64,000 nt of DNA from Radiobacillus kanasensis (lineage in GTDB: Bacteria > Bacillota > Bacilli > Bacillales > Amphibacillaceae), in assembly GCF_021049245.1 (NCBI RefSeq), contig NZ_CP088020.1:688001-752000 (forward strand). The letters run 5' to 3'. This document shows, in pieces, positions 17,278-25,592 of this stretch; the first letter of the stretch is position 1; the number at the start of each line of letters is the position of its first letter. The notes below the pieces were generated by a model, which saw only the letters and a list, made by a program, of their open reading frames with translations, did no database searches and was not told where the DNA came from. Position numbers and translations under genes: made by a program.

Positions 17278-17712
17278 ATGCGGATAAGGGTGGCAATCTT
17301 TAGTATGATCATGCCTGGTCTCGGTCAGTTGCTAAATCGCCAGTACCTAAAAGCAATTGTATTCTTGATTGGAGAACATATCCTAAACTTTTTGGCGAAA
17401 GTAAACAAAGCACTATATCTAGACCTTAATGGTTTTCATAGAGAGGCTGTGGAAATAGTTCATATTGAGTTTGCGATGTTTTATCCGGGCTTCTATGTGC
17501 TTTGTGTTCTTGACAGTGTGATAAACGCGGGTAAAACGGAAGACAAACGGTTTATCAATTGGTTTGCTCTTGCAGGTCTTATCGGCACAGTTGGTGTTAT
17601 TTTTTCGCCCAGAAACCCATTTATGCCTGTTTTTTCTGTTGGCGTATTCATGGTGATTTTTATGTTAGTGGGATCCTTTGTCTGCAGGAAATATAACCCT
17701 GAAAAAGGATAG
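17278..17712 (+). CDS. Polytopic membrane protein, paralogue A
   Basis: 144 aa. MRIRVAIFSMIMPGLGQLLN, then RQYLKAIVFLIGEH, LDLNGFHREAVEIVH and FYPGFYVL align with the gene at 19122 (MRIIAALFSLLMPGFGQIYN, REFLKG, LDFNGSHQEALD, FYPGFYV). The PGxGQxxNRxxxKG pattern is typical of small TM2-like proteins. ATG 17278 is chosen by that alignment. Four likely helices. Function unknown. Confidence 0.75.
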   Translation: MRIRVAIFSMIMPGLGQLLNRQYLKAIVFLIGEHILNFLAKVNKALYLDLNGFHREAVEIVHIEFAMFYPGFYVLCVLDSVINAGKTEDKRFINWFALAGLIGTVGVIFSPRNPFMPVFSVGVFMVIFMLVGSFVCRKYNPEKG

Positions 17713-17782
17713 TAGATTTTCGTTGTATAAAAGGAACCATCAAGGATAAAATATCCAAAATAATATTTTGAGGAGAATAATT

Positions 17783-18358
17783 GTGGTTCCGAATCAAAAC
17801 GAGTATTTTGAAAAACTAGTTTCTATTCGAGAAACTTTAAAAGAGGCAGGTACAGAATATTGGCAGCTTTATTCAGACTTTAGCACGTGGCAATTTTGGG
17901 TAGTTTGTTTTATATTATTCGCTCCTCTTGTCATCCTTCTCTTTACCATTGATCGAAAGAACATTTTTCAAATTGGATTTTTTGGATTTGCTGTCCATGT
18001 CCTATTTGCCTATATAGACTCATTCGGAATTCAATATGGCTTGTGGGGGTATCCGTATCAGGTGTTCCCATTTCTACCAAGCCTTTCGTTGGATGCATCC
18101 ATTATCCCTATTTCAATCATGTTAGTGTATCAGTGGACGCTAAAACATGATAAGAACTTCTTCATTTATGCGATCATCACAGCAGCTATTTTTGGATTTG
18201 GATTTAAACCATTCTTGGTTTTAATTGGCTTGTTCGAAAAGTACAAATGGGTAAACTACCTTATCATCTTCTTTATATATATCGTGTTATTTTTATTAGG
18301 TTATCTACTAACCAGATTATTTCAACGAATGCAGAAGAAATCTCTAGATACTAAATAG
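17783..18358 (+). CDS. CBO0543-family membrane protein
   Basis: 191 aa, about five membrane helices. The motif YIDSFGIQYGLWGYPYQVFP then LDASIIPISIML is characteristic of the CBO0543 group as I recall it. GTG 17783 lies 9 nt after GAGGAG. Function unknown. Confidence 0.7.
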   Translation: MVPNQNEYFEKLVSIRETLKEAGTEYWQLYSDFSTWQFWVVCFILFAPLVILLFTIDRKNIFQIGFFGFAVHVLFAYIDSFGIQYGLWGYPYQVFPFLPSLSLDASIIPISIMLVYQWTLKHDKNFFIYAIITAAIFGFGFKPFLVLIGLFEKYKWVNYLIIFFIYIVLFLLGYLLTRLFQRMQKKSLDTK

Positions 18359-18359
18359 G

Positions 18360-18391
18360 AAAAGATCGCCATGATGCGGTCTTTTTTGGCG
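18360..18391 (+). terminator. Terminator of CBO0543-family gene
   Basis: AAGATCGC-catgat-GCGGTCTT followed by TTTT. Confidence 0.8.
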
Positions 18392-18465
18392 TGAAAATAT
18401 ATTGGAAGATTATGTTAGGATAGGATGGAGGTATCGTACGAAACAATTAGAAGCGGAGGCAAACC

Positions 18466-19026
18466 ATGAAAAAATGGAAAACACTAAAATCAGAATATCT
18501 ACATAAGAGCCCATTTGGCAATATTAGAAAAGATCAATGTGAGCTTCCTAATGGCATTGTAATCGATGACTACTATGTTAATGAATATTCGGATTGGGTA
18601 AATGCTGTTGTCATAACGAAGGACAAGCAAATCGTTCTTGTCGAACAATACCGTTATGCTGGAGGGGACTTCTTCCTGGAAGTACCTGCTGGGAAAAGAG
18701 AAGAAGGCGAAACGCACGAGGAAGGTTTAGTTAGAGAGGTAAAGGAAGAAACAGGTTTTACTTCCTTGAAGGATCCGATTCTTTTAGGTGAATTCATGGT
18801 TAATCCAGCCACACAGAATAATAAAGTAAAGACATACTTGATTCTTGATGCATATAAAGCATATGAGCAGGATTTGGATGATACAGAAGAGATAAAGGTA
18901 ACACTGTTTGATTTTGAAGAATTCGGAAATTTAGTGAGAACAAATCAAATTAAAACACAGCTCTTTACAGCCAATGCCTATTTTATGGCGCAAGATTTTC
19001 TTTCGAGTAAGAGTAATGGGATCTAG
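18466..19026 (+). CDS. NUDIX hydrolase, ADP-ribose pyrophosphatase-like
   Basis: 186 aa. Complete Nudix box GKREEGETHEEGLVREVKEE followed by TGF, preceded by FLEVPAG typical of ADP-ribose pyrophosphatases. The N-terminal strand domain (1-45) matches NudF. It would hydrolyse ADP-ribose or related nucleoside diphosphates with Mg2+; substrate inferred from family. Confidence 0.85.
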   Translation: MKKWKTLKSEYLHKSPFGNIRKDQCELPNGIVIDDYYVNEYSDWVNAVVITKDKQIVLVEQYRYAGGDFFLEVPAGKREEGETHEEGLVREVKEETGFTSLKDPILLGEFMVNPATQNNKVKTYLILDAYKAYEQDLDDTEEIKVTLFDFEEFGNLVRTNQIKTQLFTANAYFMAQDFLSSKSNGI

Positions 19027-19121
19027 TATTTCCAGATATTTATAAAATTGTTTTCAATATGGAATAAGATAATAATACTTAAGAGAAAATAACGTTAATT
19101 AGAAGCGAAGAGGAAGATTTC

Positions 19122-19541
19122 ATGCGCATTATTGCAGCGTTATTTTCATTACTTATGCCTGGTTTTGGGCAGATATATAATCGGGAGTTCTTAAAGGGAA
19201 TTATATTCATAGTATTTGAGCACTTTGATAACATGTACGGTAAAATAAACAAATCGATTCATCTTGATTTTAATGGCTCACACCAAGAGGCACTTGATAC
19301 AGTTGTGCATGATGTGATGTTATTTTACCCAGGATTCTATGTATATGCGGTCTGGGATGCCTGGTTTTATGCAAAATCAGGGGCGAATAAAACAACTACA
19401 GCAATTCCCTTTCTCGTTGGCGGGTTTCTTGGGGAATTAGGGGCTATTTTTTCTACGAAAATTCCTTTTCCTACATTGACTGTCGGACTCATAATGATCA
19501 TTCCTATGTTAATTGGTATGATTATTTTCAGAAAACAATGA
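19122..19541 (+). CDS. Polytopic membrane protein, paralogue B
   Basis: 139 aa, three to four helices, clear paralogue of the gene at 17278. The NUDIX gene and the CBO0543 gene lie between them. RBS GAGGAAG. Function unknown. Confidence 0.75.
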   Translation: MRIIAALFSLLMPGFGQIYNREFLKGIIFIVFEHFDNMYGKINKSIHLDFNGSHQEALDTVVHDVMLFYPGFYVYAVWDAWFYAKSGANKTTTAIPFLVGGFLGELGAIFSTKIPFPTLTVGLIMIIPMLIGMIIFRKQ

Positions 19542-19544
19542 TGA

Positions 19545-19600
19545 AAACAAAGTGCGTTAATCAAAAAGGATTAACGCATTTTTTAGTAGAATAATATATA
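19545..19600 (+). repeat. Dispersed terminator-like repeat, copy 1
   Basis: TGCGTTAATC-aaaaa-GGATTAACGCA then TTTTTTAGTAGAATAATATATA. The stem (19553-19578) is a strong terminator for paralogue B. Shares the ATCC/GGATTAACGC-T5 core and AT-rich tail with copies elsewhere in the window. Confidence 0.7.
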
Positions 19601-19620
19601 CAGAAAAGAGGTGCGGATAA

Positions 19621-20121
19621 GTGAATATTTCAATTGAAAAGCCCAAGCCAGAACATGCAGAGATGGTTGCGGAAATTTGCTCAGTCGGCTGGAAGCAAAC
19701 TGTGGAAGGAAAGTTAAGTGAAGAATATCAAAAGCAGACTGTGGAATTTTGGTATAACCAGGAGCGGATTTTAAATGATATGGAATCAGGTTCCTATACG
19801 CATGTAGCACTTGTGAACTCCAAAGTGGTTGGTGTTATTGGTGGCGCTATGACAAGTTCTCAGACTGGAGAAGTGTTTGTTCTTTATGTGGATGAAACTT
19901 ACCGATATAAAGGAATTGGAAGACTTCTCCTTGAAGCCTTGACGAAACAGCAAAAAGAAAAAGGTGCAACGGAACAATGGGTGTCTGTTCAGGAAAATAA
20001 TCAACGCGGCATTCCATTCTACGAAGCTAGGGGCTTTACCTTTCAGGAGAAAAAGATTACCCCAACAGATACGGGAGAGGAGCAGGTATCTCTTCGGTAT
20101 TATAGGAAACTAAAAGGATAG
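19621..20121 (+). CDS. GNAT-family N-acetyltransferase
   Basis: 166 aa, complete Acetyltransf_1 domain. Acetyl-CoA motif is VLYVDETYRYKGIGRLLLEAL; C-terminal SVQENNQRGIPFYEARGFTF. GTG start after AGAGGTG. Acceptor unknown. Confidence 0.85.
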   Translation: MNISIEKPKPEHAEMVAEICSVGWKQTVEGKLSEEYQKQTVEFWYNQERILNDMESGSYTHVALVNSKVVGVIGGAMTSSQTGEVFVLYVDETYRYKGIGRLLLEALTKQQKEKGATEQWVSVQENNQRGIPFYEARGFTFQEKKITPTDTGEEQVSLRYYRKLKG

Positions 20122-20187
20122 TATCTTGGAGAATAATGAAACAATGGTCATCGCTAAATGGAAGCCAAGTGAATAGGAGAGACTAGC

Positions 20188-20400
20188 ATGGAAGTAATCT
20201 TAACAAGTTTTTTCTCAGCCATCATAATAATGATCACCGTTTACTCTATTCTTAAAGCGTTACATATCGGTTATAAACGGAAAGAGATTTCCATAAGAAA
20301 GTATTGGGTCTATGCTTCTTCTACTGTCGTTATAGGTTTAGCGGTAGCTTCTACTTTACCTTTTGCTTTTCAAAAGATTTATGAGATGGTACTGCAGTAA
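20188..20400 (+). CDS. Small two-helix membrane protein, 70 aa
   Basis: ATG after AATAGGAGAG. Helix 1 ILTSFFSAIIIMITVYSIL, basic loop YKRKEISIRK, helix 2 VYASSTVVIGLAVASTL. Followed at 21 bp by a decaying membrane gene, so possibly first gene of an old operon. Confidence 0.65.
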   Translation: MEVILTSFFSAIIIMITVYSILKALHIGYKRKEISIRKYWVYASSTVVIGLAVASTLPFAFQKIYEMVLQ

Positions 20401-20420
20401 TTTTAAGGAGGAGGGAAAGC

Positions 20421-20787
20421 GATGAGACTATATCTAGATATCTTCGAAAATAACCAACCAGCTGTTCACGCCTAAGTCGGTCTTAGGAGAGGACTATCTT
20501 CTGCAGTATTAGGGTGGTTGTTGCTGGATTTGCAGGGGTATTAATCGATTGGTGGATTCCCTACTTCTTTGGGTTTGGAGCAGAGCAAAGAGCCGAAAGC
20601 TACAACCAAATGTTTGGTGATACACACTCTTTTTCTCTCAATAATGAACGGAATGGTCCCAAACACTTTACATATTCTTTTTCATACCACGCTATTAATC
20701 TGTATTTTCATAACTGTTTATATTACAATGATTGATTCAAGAAAAAGAGAAAAGGATAATAACGTTTTTTCTGAGAATGTAAATTGA
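20421..20787 (+). pseudogene. Decayed membrane protein gene
   Basis: Starts with a good RBS (AAGGAGGAGGG) and MRLYLDIFENN, but stops after 16 codons. Downstream, VVAGFAGVLIDWWIPYFFGF and AEQRAESYNQMFGDTH in one frame continue as LFLSIMNGMVPNTLHILF and ICIFITVYITMIDSRKR in the next. At least two or three frame breaks (near 20480, 20512 and 20630). Parent family not recognised. Confidence 0.7.
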
Positions 20788-20842
20788 AAGTTCTCTATGT
20801 CCTATTTGTAATGTGCACTATAGTAGAAAAGAGGGAAGACAC

Positions 20843-21064
20843 ATGAAGTTATTCTTCAAGGATATGAGCAGAAAAGAATCAGAAAACTGGAACAAAAGTG
20901 CAATACTTGGGTTTTATGTGTATATGTTTTTATTATTTTTAGACCTAACCTCTCTTTTATTTTTAGAACGTCATATCTTTTCTACTATTTTAATTTTTTG
21001 GACTGGGTTAGTTGTAGCTTATGGGTGCAACTTTATTTTGAACCTGAAGACCAAAAAGAAATAA
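20843..21064 (+). CDS. Small two-helix membrane protein, 73 aa
   Basis: MKLFFKDMSRKESENWNKSA then helix AILGFYVYMFLLFLDLTSL and helix IFSTILIFWTGLVVAYG, basic tail KTKKK. ATG 20843 follows GAGGGAAG. Function unknown. Confidence 0.65.
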   Translation: MKLFFKDMSRKESENWNKSAILGFYVYMFLLFLDLTSLLFLERHIFSTILIFWTGLVVAYGCNFILNLKTKKK

Positions 21065-21104
21065 AAAGGAATGAAATTCTATAAGAATGGTTTTGCTGCA
21101 TTGT

Positions 21105-21165
21105 CAGGGTCGTTGGTCCAAGGGATGATTAACGCTCTTTTTGTGGAATTCTTGTATAAGTAGAT
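21105..21165 (+). repeat. Dispersed terminator-like repeat, copy 2 (diverged)
   Basis: GTCGTTGGTCCAAGGGATGA, then TTAACGCTCTTTTTGTGGAATTCTTGTATAAG. Imperfect stem; same GATTAACGC-T5-GTGGAAT-TTGTATAA order as other copies. Confidence 0.55.
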
Positions 21166-21234
21166 AGATTAATAAAAAAACATCTGATGGGGAAAGCATG
21201 ACTTGCATAGTTTTTAATAGGTAGGTGAGGGTAA

Positions 21235-21741
21235 ATGTCAGACTCCTGGAAGCGTCCAAAAATTAAAATGTCAAAAACAAAAAGGGAATGGGCATGGGAT
21301 ATCATTGGATATACCTGTTACTTAGGATCGGTAATCTTTTTAATTATCATTTGGAACATGCTTCCGGAAGAAGTTCCTGCACATTATAACGCTTCGGGTG
21401 AAGTTGATCGTTGGGGATCGAAAACAGAACTGCTCATCTTACCTATTGTCGGTGCATTTATCTCTGTTTTCATGCATTGGATAGAAAAATTCCCTGAAGT
21501 ACACAATTATCCTAGACGATTTAATGAATCCAACGCAGAAGAGTTTTATTTACTAAGTCGAAAAATGATAAATCAGATAAAAAATATTTGTCTCATTATT
21601 TTCTCTTTAATCTTATTTGAATCAGTTTCCATTGCATTAGACTGGGGAAGTGGATTTGGTAAATGGTTTTTACCGATAACGATTCTTGGTACGGGTGTTC
21701 CAATTGTATTAGGTATAATTAAGCAAAAAAAAATTAAATAG
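21235..21741 (+). CDS. DUF1648 membrane protein
   Basis: 168 aa. The DUF1648 core LPEEVPAHYNASGEVDRWGS lies between helix 1 (about 24-42) and helix 2 (about 62-78); two more helices near the C-terminus. Such domains also occur in SdpI-type immunity/signal proteins, but the SdpI domain is not evident. RBS AGGTGAGGG. Confidence 0.8.
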   Translation: MSDSWKRPKIKMSKTKREWAWDIIGYTCYLGSVIFLIIIWNMLPEEVPAHYNASGEVDRWGSKTELLILPIVGAFISVFMHWIEKFPEVHNYPRRFNESNAEEFYLLSRKMINQIKNICLIIFSLILFESVSIALDWGSGFGKWFLPITILGTGVPIVLGIIKQKKIK

Positions 21742-21806
21742 CTGTAGAAGTGGAATTCGTTAATAAGTGGATTGGAAAAATATATTGAACTACTGGAGGC
21801 AGTACT

Positions 21807-22646
21807 TTGCATAGATATTTTATTAATAACGGAGAAATAAATGTCCATGTTACGGAATGGGGAGATAGGAATAATCCTGTAATCTTTTGTCTTCATGGTT
21901 TGGGAAGCACCAGTCTTAGTTTTATCGAAATTGCAGATAAACTGAAAGATAACTTTAGAATTGTTGCAATGGATGCTCCTGGTCATGGTAAGACAGCTCC
22001 TTTTAAAACTTCTGAACAATATGAAATGCCTTCCATTGTAAAGTGGTTGAACAACATATTAGAAAAGCTTAATATTGGAAAATTTTATTCTCTATCACAT
22101 TCTTGGGGAAGTTTTGTATCTCTATTTTATTTACATAGGTATCCTAAAAAAGTACTGGGAACCATTTTAATTGATGGTGGCTACCAAACGAAGAGGCTTA
22201 AAAAACAGTCATTGGAGGAAGAAGTATCTTATTATGAACGAGATTTTGAAGACTACCTAGATACGTGGGAACAGTTTTTAGAAGAAGCTGTATATGGTGC
22301 TGTTTCCCGAAGATCTTCATTACTTGATCTGGCTGGTGAAGACCTTGCTTTAGAAAAAGAGAACCGCTTTTATTGGCATGCGAGAGGAACAACAGGTGGA
22401 AATATCGTTAAAGCAATGCACAAGCATGAAACAGAAAATATCTATGAAGAATTGCCTTCTAACATACTGCTGTTAAGAGCAACATTACCTAAAGACCGAG
22501 ATAATTACCGAGATTTGACTTCAAAATTATTTCAACAAAAAACTGGGGGAACAGTGAATTTAGTTCCAAATACGTCCCATATGTTGCATTGGGATAATCC
22601 CGATATAGTTGTAAAAGAAATAAGAAAGAGATGGGTATATTCTTAA
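21807..22646 (+). CDS. Alpha/beta-fold hydrolase
   Basis: 279 aa. Oxyanion-hole motif HGLGSTS, DAPGHG loop, nucleophile elbow SHSWGS (first G of GxSxG replaced by S), and catalytic His in NTSHMLHWD. TTG start with GGAGG 7 nt upstream. Substrate unknown. Confidence 0.82.
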   Translation: MHRYFINNGEINVHVTEWGDRNNPVIFCLHGLGSTSLSFIEIADKLKDNFRIVAMDAPGHGKTAPFKTSEQYEMPSIVKWLNNILEKLNIGKFYSLSHSWGSFVSLFYLHRYPKKVLGTILIDGGYQTKRLKKQSLEEEVSYYERDFEDYLDTWEQFLEEAVYGAVSRRSSLLDLAGEDLALEKENRFYWHARGTTGGNIVKAMHKHETENIYEELPSNILLLRATLPKDRDNYRDLTSKLFQQKTGGTVNLVPNTSHMLHWDNPDIVVKEIRKRWVYS

Positions 22647-22654
22647 TGAACCAA

Positions 22655-22697
22655 TTAATAGCTCTTATCTTTTTGGTGTTGGTTCATTCTGTATAAA
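22655..22697 (+). terminator. Inverted repeat after the alpha/beta hydrolase
   Basis: AATGAACCAA pairs with TTGGTTCATT across about 20 nt; there is a T-rich loop but a weak T-tail, so termination is uncertain. Confidence 0.35.
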
Positions 22698-22808
22698 GCC
22701 TAAAAAGGAAGAGGAAAACAAAAATATTGAACTTCCTACAGCTTCTTTCACTATCTGGTTAGGAGGGTTCTAAGGAAAAAACAATGAAATGGATAGGAGG
22801 CACAGACC

Positions 22809-23114
22809 GTGACACCATTCACCGAAGCCGTCATTGATATTATTCGAAACATTCCTGAAGGCAAGGTTATGACGTATGGACAGATTGCGAGGCTTGCTGG
22901 AAACCATAGGGCTGCTCGTCAAGTACTGCGTATCCTCCATTCCATGAGCCAAAAGCATCGTCTGCCTTGGCATCGTGTAATTAATGCGAAAGGACAGATA
23001 GCAATAAAGCGCGATGATTCTTATAACGAGCAAATCATGAACCTACAGATGGAGGGGGTTGATGTAAGCACGGAAGGTATGATTAATTTAGAGAGATTTC
23101 AGTGGAAGGGATAG
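22809..23114 (+). CDS. Alkyltransferase-like protein (Atl1 / MGMT family)
   Basis: 101 aa. Has the HTH of O6-alkylguanine alkyltransferases (IPEGKVMTYGQIARLAG) and PWHRVINAKG, in which Trp replaces the acceptor Cys of PCHRV. Such proteins bind and flag alkylated guanine for nucleotide-excision repair without transferring the alkyl group (known for Atl1). Confidence 0.88.
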   Translation: MTPFTEAVIDIIRNIPEGKVMTYGQIARLAGNHRAARQVLRILHSMSQKHRLPWHRVINAKGQIAIKRDDSYNEQIMNLQMEGVDVSTEGMINLERFQWKG

Positions 23115-23185
23115 CAATAAATTTTAAGAAAGCTTCTTTTTAATACATAGAGCATGATCAAATAACGGAAGTAAATAAATGATCC

Positions 23186-23214
23186 TTGAATTGGAAAAAA
23201 GATTATGATATATT
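23186..23214 (+). promoter_or_regulatory. Promoter of the ArsR-type regulator
   Basis: TTGAAT (23186-23191), 17-bp spacer, TATATT (23209-23214). The predicted start falls inside the downstream operator-like repeat. Confidence 0.5.
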
Positions 23215-23217
23215 CTT

Positions 23218-23237
23218 GTTAAGAAAAATTAACCGGT
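23218..23237. promoter_or_regulatory. Operator-like repeat, regulator copy
   Basis: GTTAAGAAAAATTAACCGGT, containing the inverted repeat GTTAA-N6-TTAAC. An identical 20-mer precedes the adjacent MFS gene (23896-23915). Confidence 0.65.
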
Positions 23238-23262
23238 AAAAATAATTATGGGGAGTGGATTT

Positions 23263-23871
23263 ATGAAATCAATGTTGACCTTAACCAAACATAGCCAACT
23301 AAAAGCATTAAGTGATCCAATTAGAGCAGAGATTATGTTGCGTCTAATTGAAAAACCACATACAGGTCAAATGTTGTCCGAAAGAACTGGATTGTCTCGA
23401 GCAAAAATTCACTATCATTTAAAAGAGTTAGAGAAAAATGAATTAATTTATTTAGTTAGAAAAGAAGAAAAAGGTGGGGTTATCCAAAAATTTTATCAGT
23501 CAGCTGCAAGGGGTTTTACTCCCTCAAGTGAACTACTTCCGCATATTAAGGATGTTAGTGAAACTTCCAGACAGTTACTACTTCAAATGGCTGAAAAGAC
23601 AAAAAGCGTAATACTATCTGCACCAGAGCATGCTTTTAAACAAAATCAAGCCAGTGAAAATCCTTCCGAATGGTCTTATGTTGGTGCGATGTGGCAGTAT
23701 TCGCTGTCTGAAAAAAACTTTCAAGAATGGATTCATAAGTATTTTTCATTGATGGATGAACTTAGCAAAATGGCCAGGGAAACAAATGATGAAGCGGAAA
23801 AAAAACTTTATTATATTTCAACTATGGCGTTTGAAGTTGATGATTTGATTATGGAAAATGAAGAGGATTAA
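23263..23871 (+). CDS. ArsR-type winged-helix transcriptional regulator
   Basis: 202 aa. Winged HTH at about residues 10-75 (LKALSDPIRAEIMLRLIEKP, TGQMLSERTGLSRAKIHYHL, KELEKNELI) and a C-terminal helical part of about 120 aa for an unknown ligand. ATG 23263 follows GGGGAG. Inferred to repress itself and the MFS gene through the shared repeat. Confidence 0.85.
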   Translation: MKSMLTLTKHSQLKALSDPIRAEIMLRLIEKPHTGQMLSERTGLSRAKIHYHLKELEKNELIYLVRKEEKGGVIQKFYQSAARGFTPSSELLPHIKDVSETSRQLLLQMAEKTKSVILSAPEHAFKQNQASENPSEWSYVGAMWQYSLSEKNFQEWIHKYFSLMDELSKMARETNDEAEKKLYYISTMAFEVDDLIMENEED

Positions 23872-23895
23872 AACTCTTCTTTTTTTAAAAGTATA

Positions 23896-23915
23896 GTTAA
23901 GAAAAATTAACCGGT
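23896..23915. promoter_or_regulatory. Operator-like repeat, MFS copy
   Basis: 20/20 identical to 23218-23237; lies 30 bp before the transporter start. Confidence 0.65.
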
Positions 23916-23944
23916 CAACAAAAATGAATATAAGAGGTGTTTTT

Positions 23945-25228
23945 ATGATTTCCTTGTTAAAAAACAAAAACTTTTTTGTATTGTTTTTCGGCAGAATTAT
24001 TACAAATATAGGAGACAGTTTATATTACGTTGCCTCCATGTGGTTGGTTCACAGCATTGGCAATAATCCATTTTATACAGGGTTAGCTGGATTTCTAATT
24101 CTACTTCCAAAAGCATTACAATTTCTTGTTGGTCCACTAGTTGATAAGTGGAAAACAAAGAAGGTGCTTGTTATTACCCAGATTTCTCAGTCCATTTTAA
24201 TTTTGGTCATCCCTGTCGCTTATTATTTCGATTTTCTTTCTATTCAACTTATTTTAATTATGATGCCAATCATTGCAATAATTGAAGAGTTTGCTTATCC
24301 AACTCAAACCAAAGCACTTCCCTTAATTATAAAGAAAACAGATTTAGTTAAAGGGAACTCCTTATTTGCCTTTGCGTATCAAGGGGTAGATATTGTTTTT
24401 AATGCCCTCTCGGGAGTCATCGTAGCTATATTCGGTGCGATCACAATATACTTTATTGATTCTGTTACGTTTGCATTAGCTGCACTCTTTTTTTCATTGA
24501 TTAAACTGAAAGAAAATACTGCCCAGAATAACTACCCAAGAAAAAATATAAAATTATCTATTGTTGAATATGGCAGAGATTTGAAAGAAGGAATCTATCT
24601 TGTTTTTAAGTCTTTATTGTGGGTCTTTCTTATAGGCTCGTTTGTAGCGAATTTAGCAATTGGTATAACGATGGCCATATTACCTGATTTTTCAGAGGAG
24701 TTGGGAGGGGTGGAAATGTACGGAATACTCCTAACCGCATTATCTACTGGTTCATTAACAGGAGCGCTTTTAGGACCAATATTAGGGAAATATAAGGTAG
24801 GCAAGGTTTCCATCATTTGCTTCACGCTAGGTGCAGTTTCTTGGTCATTATCAGGGTGGTTATCATCGCCTATTATTAGCACTATCTTATTTGGATTAGC
24901 ATGGATTCCGATTGGAGCAGTAAATGTCTTATTTGCGGGTATTAGTCAATCGATTGTCCCTAATCGATTATTAGGCAGAGTAAATTCTGTTATGTATAGC
25001 TTTAGTATAATGGCCATGCCAGTTGGATCCTTGTTAGGCGGATACTTATGTACTATTTTTGATAGTGCCCTAATTTTCACATGTACTGGTTTGGGGATTG
25101 CTTTTATAGCTTTAACTTGGTTTTTCCAACATAACTTAAGGAGTTTACCTATGGCGAATGATATTAATGCTTACACATTTAAGATTACTTATTACGAGCA
25201 GAAAAATGATGTAGCGACAGAAAAGTAA
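23945..25228 (+). CDS. MFS transporter, probable drug exporter
   Basis: 427 aa, about 12 helices, MFS_3/BtlA-like: KNKNFFVLFFGRIITNIGDS start, VDKWKTKK loop 2-3 with the conserved D, and QSIVPNRLLGRVNSVMYS. ATG 23945 with AAGAGGTG upstream. Paired with the regulator just upstream. Substrate unknown; export is inferred from family. Confidence 0.85.
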   Translation: MISLLKNKNFFVLFFGRIITNIGDSLYYVASMWLVHSIGNNPFYTGLAGFLILLPKALQFLVGPLVDKWKTKKVLVITQISQSILILVIPVAYYFDFLSIQLILIMMPIIAIIEEFAYPTQTKALPLIIKKTDLVKGNSLFAFAYQGVDIVFNALSGVIVAIFGAITIYFIDSVTFALAALFFSLIKLKENTAQNNYPRKNIKLSIVEYGRDLKEGIYLVFKSLLWVFLIGSFVANLAIGITMAILPDFSEELGGVEMYGILLTALSTGSLTGALLGPILGKYKVGKVSIICFTLGAVSWSLSGWLSSPIISTILFGLAWIPIGAVNVLFAGISQSIVPNRLLGRVNSVMYSFSIMAMPVGSLLGGYLCTIFDSALIFTCTGLGIAFIALTWFFQHNLRSLPMANDINAYTFKITYYEQKNDVATEK

Positions 25229-25323
25229 GATTGAAATGGATAGGAGGCGTTGAAAGTGTGGTTTAAGTATTCAAATGAAAGAAGGCAAACTAATAATTAT
25301 TAACCAAAAATAGGAAATAGTTA

Positions 25324-25460
25324 TGATATAATATTTACTAGATAGTAGAATAGCGGGTAGCGGACCATACCTCTGCTAATAGACAAAATGAACAAAAATA
25401 ATCCATCCGTTTATGGATGTGCTACGATAAGTCGAAGCGGTGGCTCGCTTCGGCTTTCTT
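25324..25460 (+). ncRNA. Putative small structured RNA or riboregulatory leader
   Basis: An extended -10 (TGA-TATAAT, 25324-25332) begins a stretch with three stems: GGTA/TACC with flanking AGC/GCT (about 25353-25377), ATCCAT/ATGGAT (about 25401-25418), and a terminator GTCGAAGCG / CGCTTCGGC (25431-25453) with TTTCTT. It could be a stand-alone RNA of about 120 nt or a leader for the phosphoesterase gene 133 bp on. Not a riboswitch class I recognise. Confidence 0.4.
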
Positions 25461-25592
25461 AATAGGTGTAATGGTATTTAAATTATAAGTGATTTTTTGC
25501 AAAAGGTGAGAAATGGGTCTTTCATCGGTTAATCAATGCTTCGATTTAATGGTATAGAATAAGAGAACAAAAAGAAAAGAAGGGTATTAACA

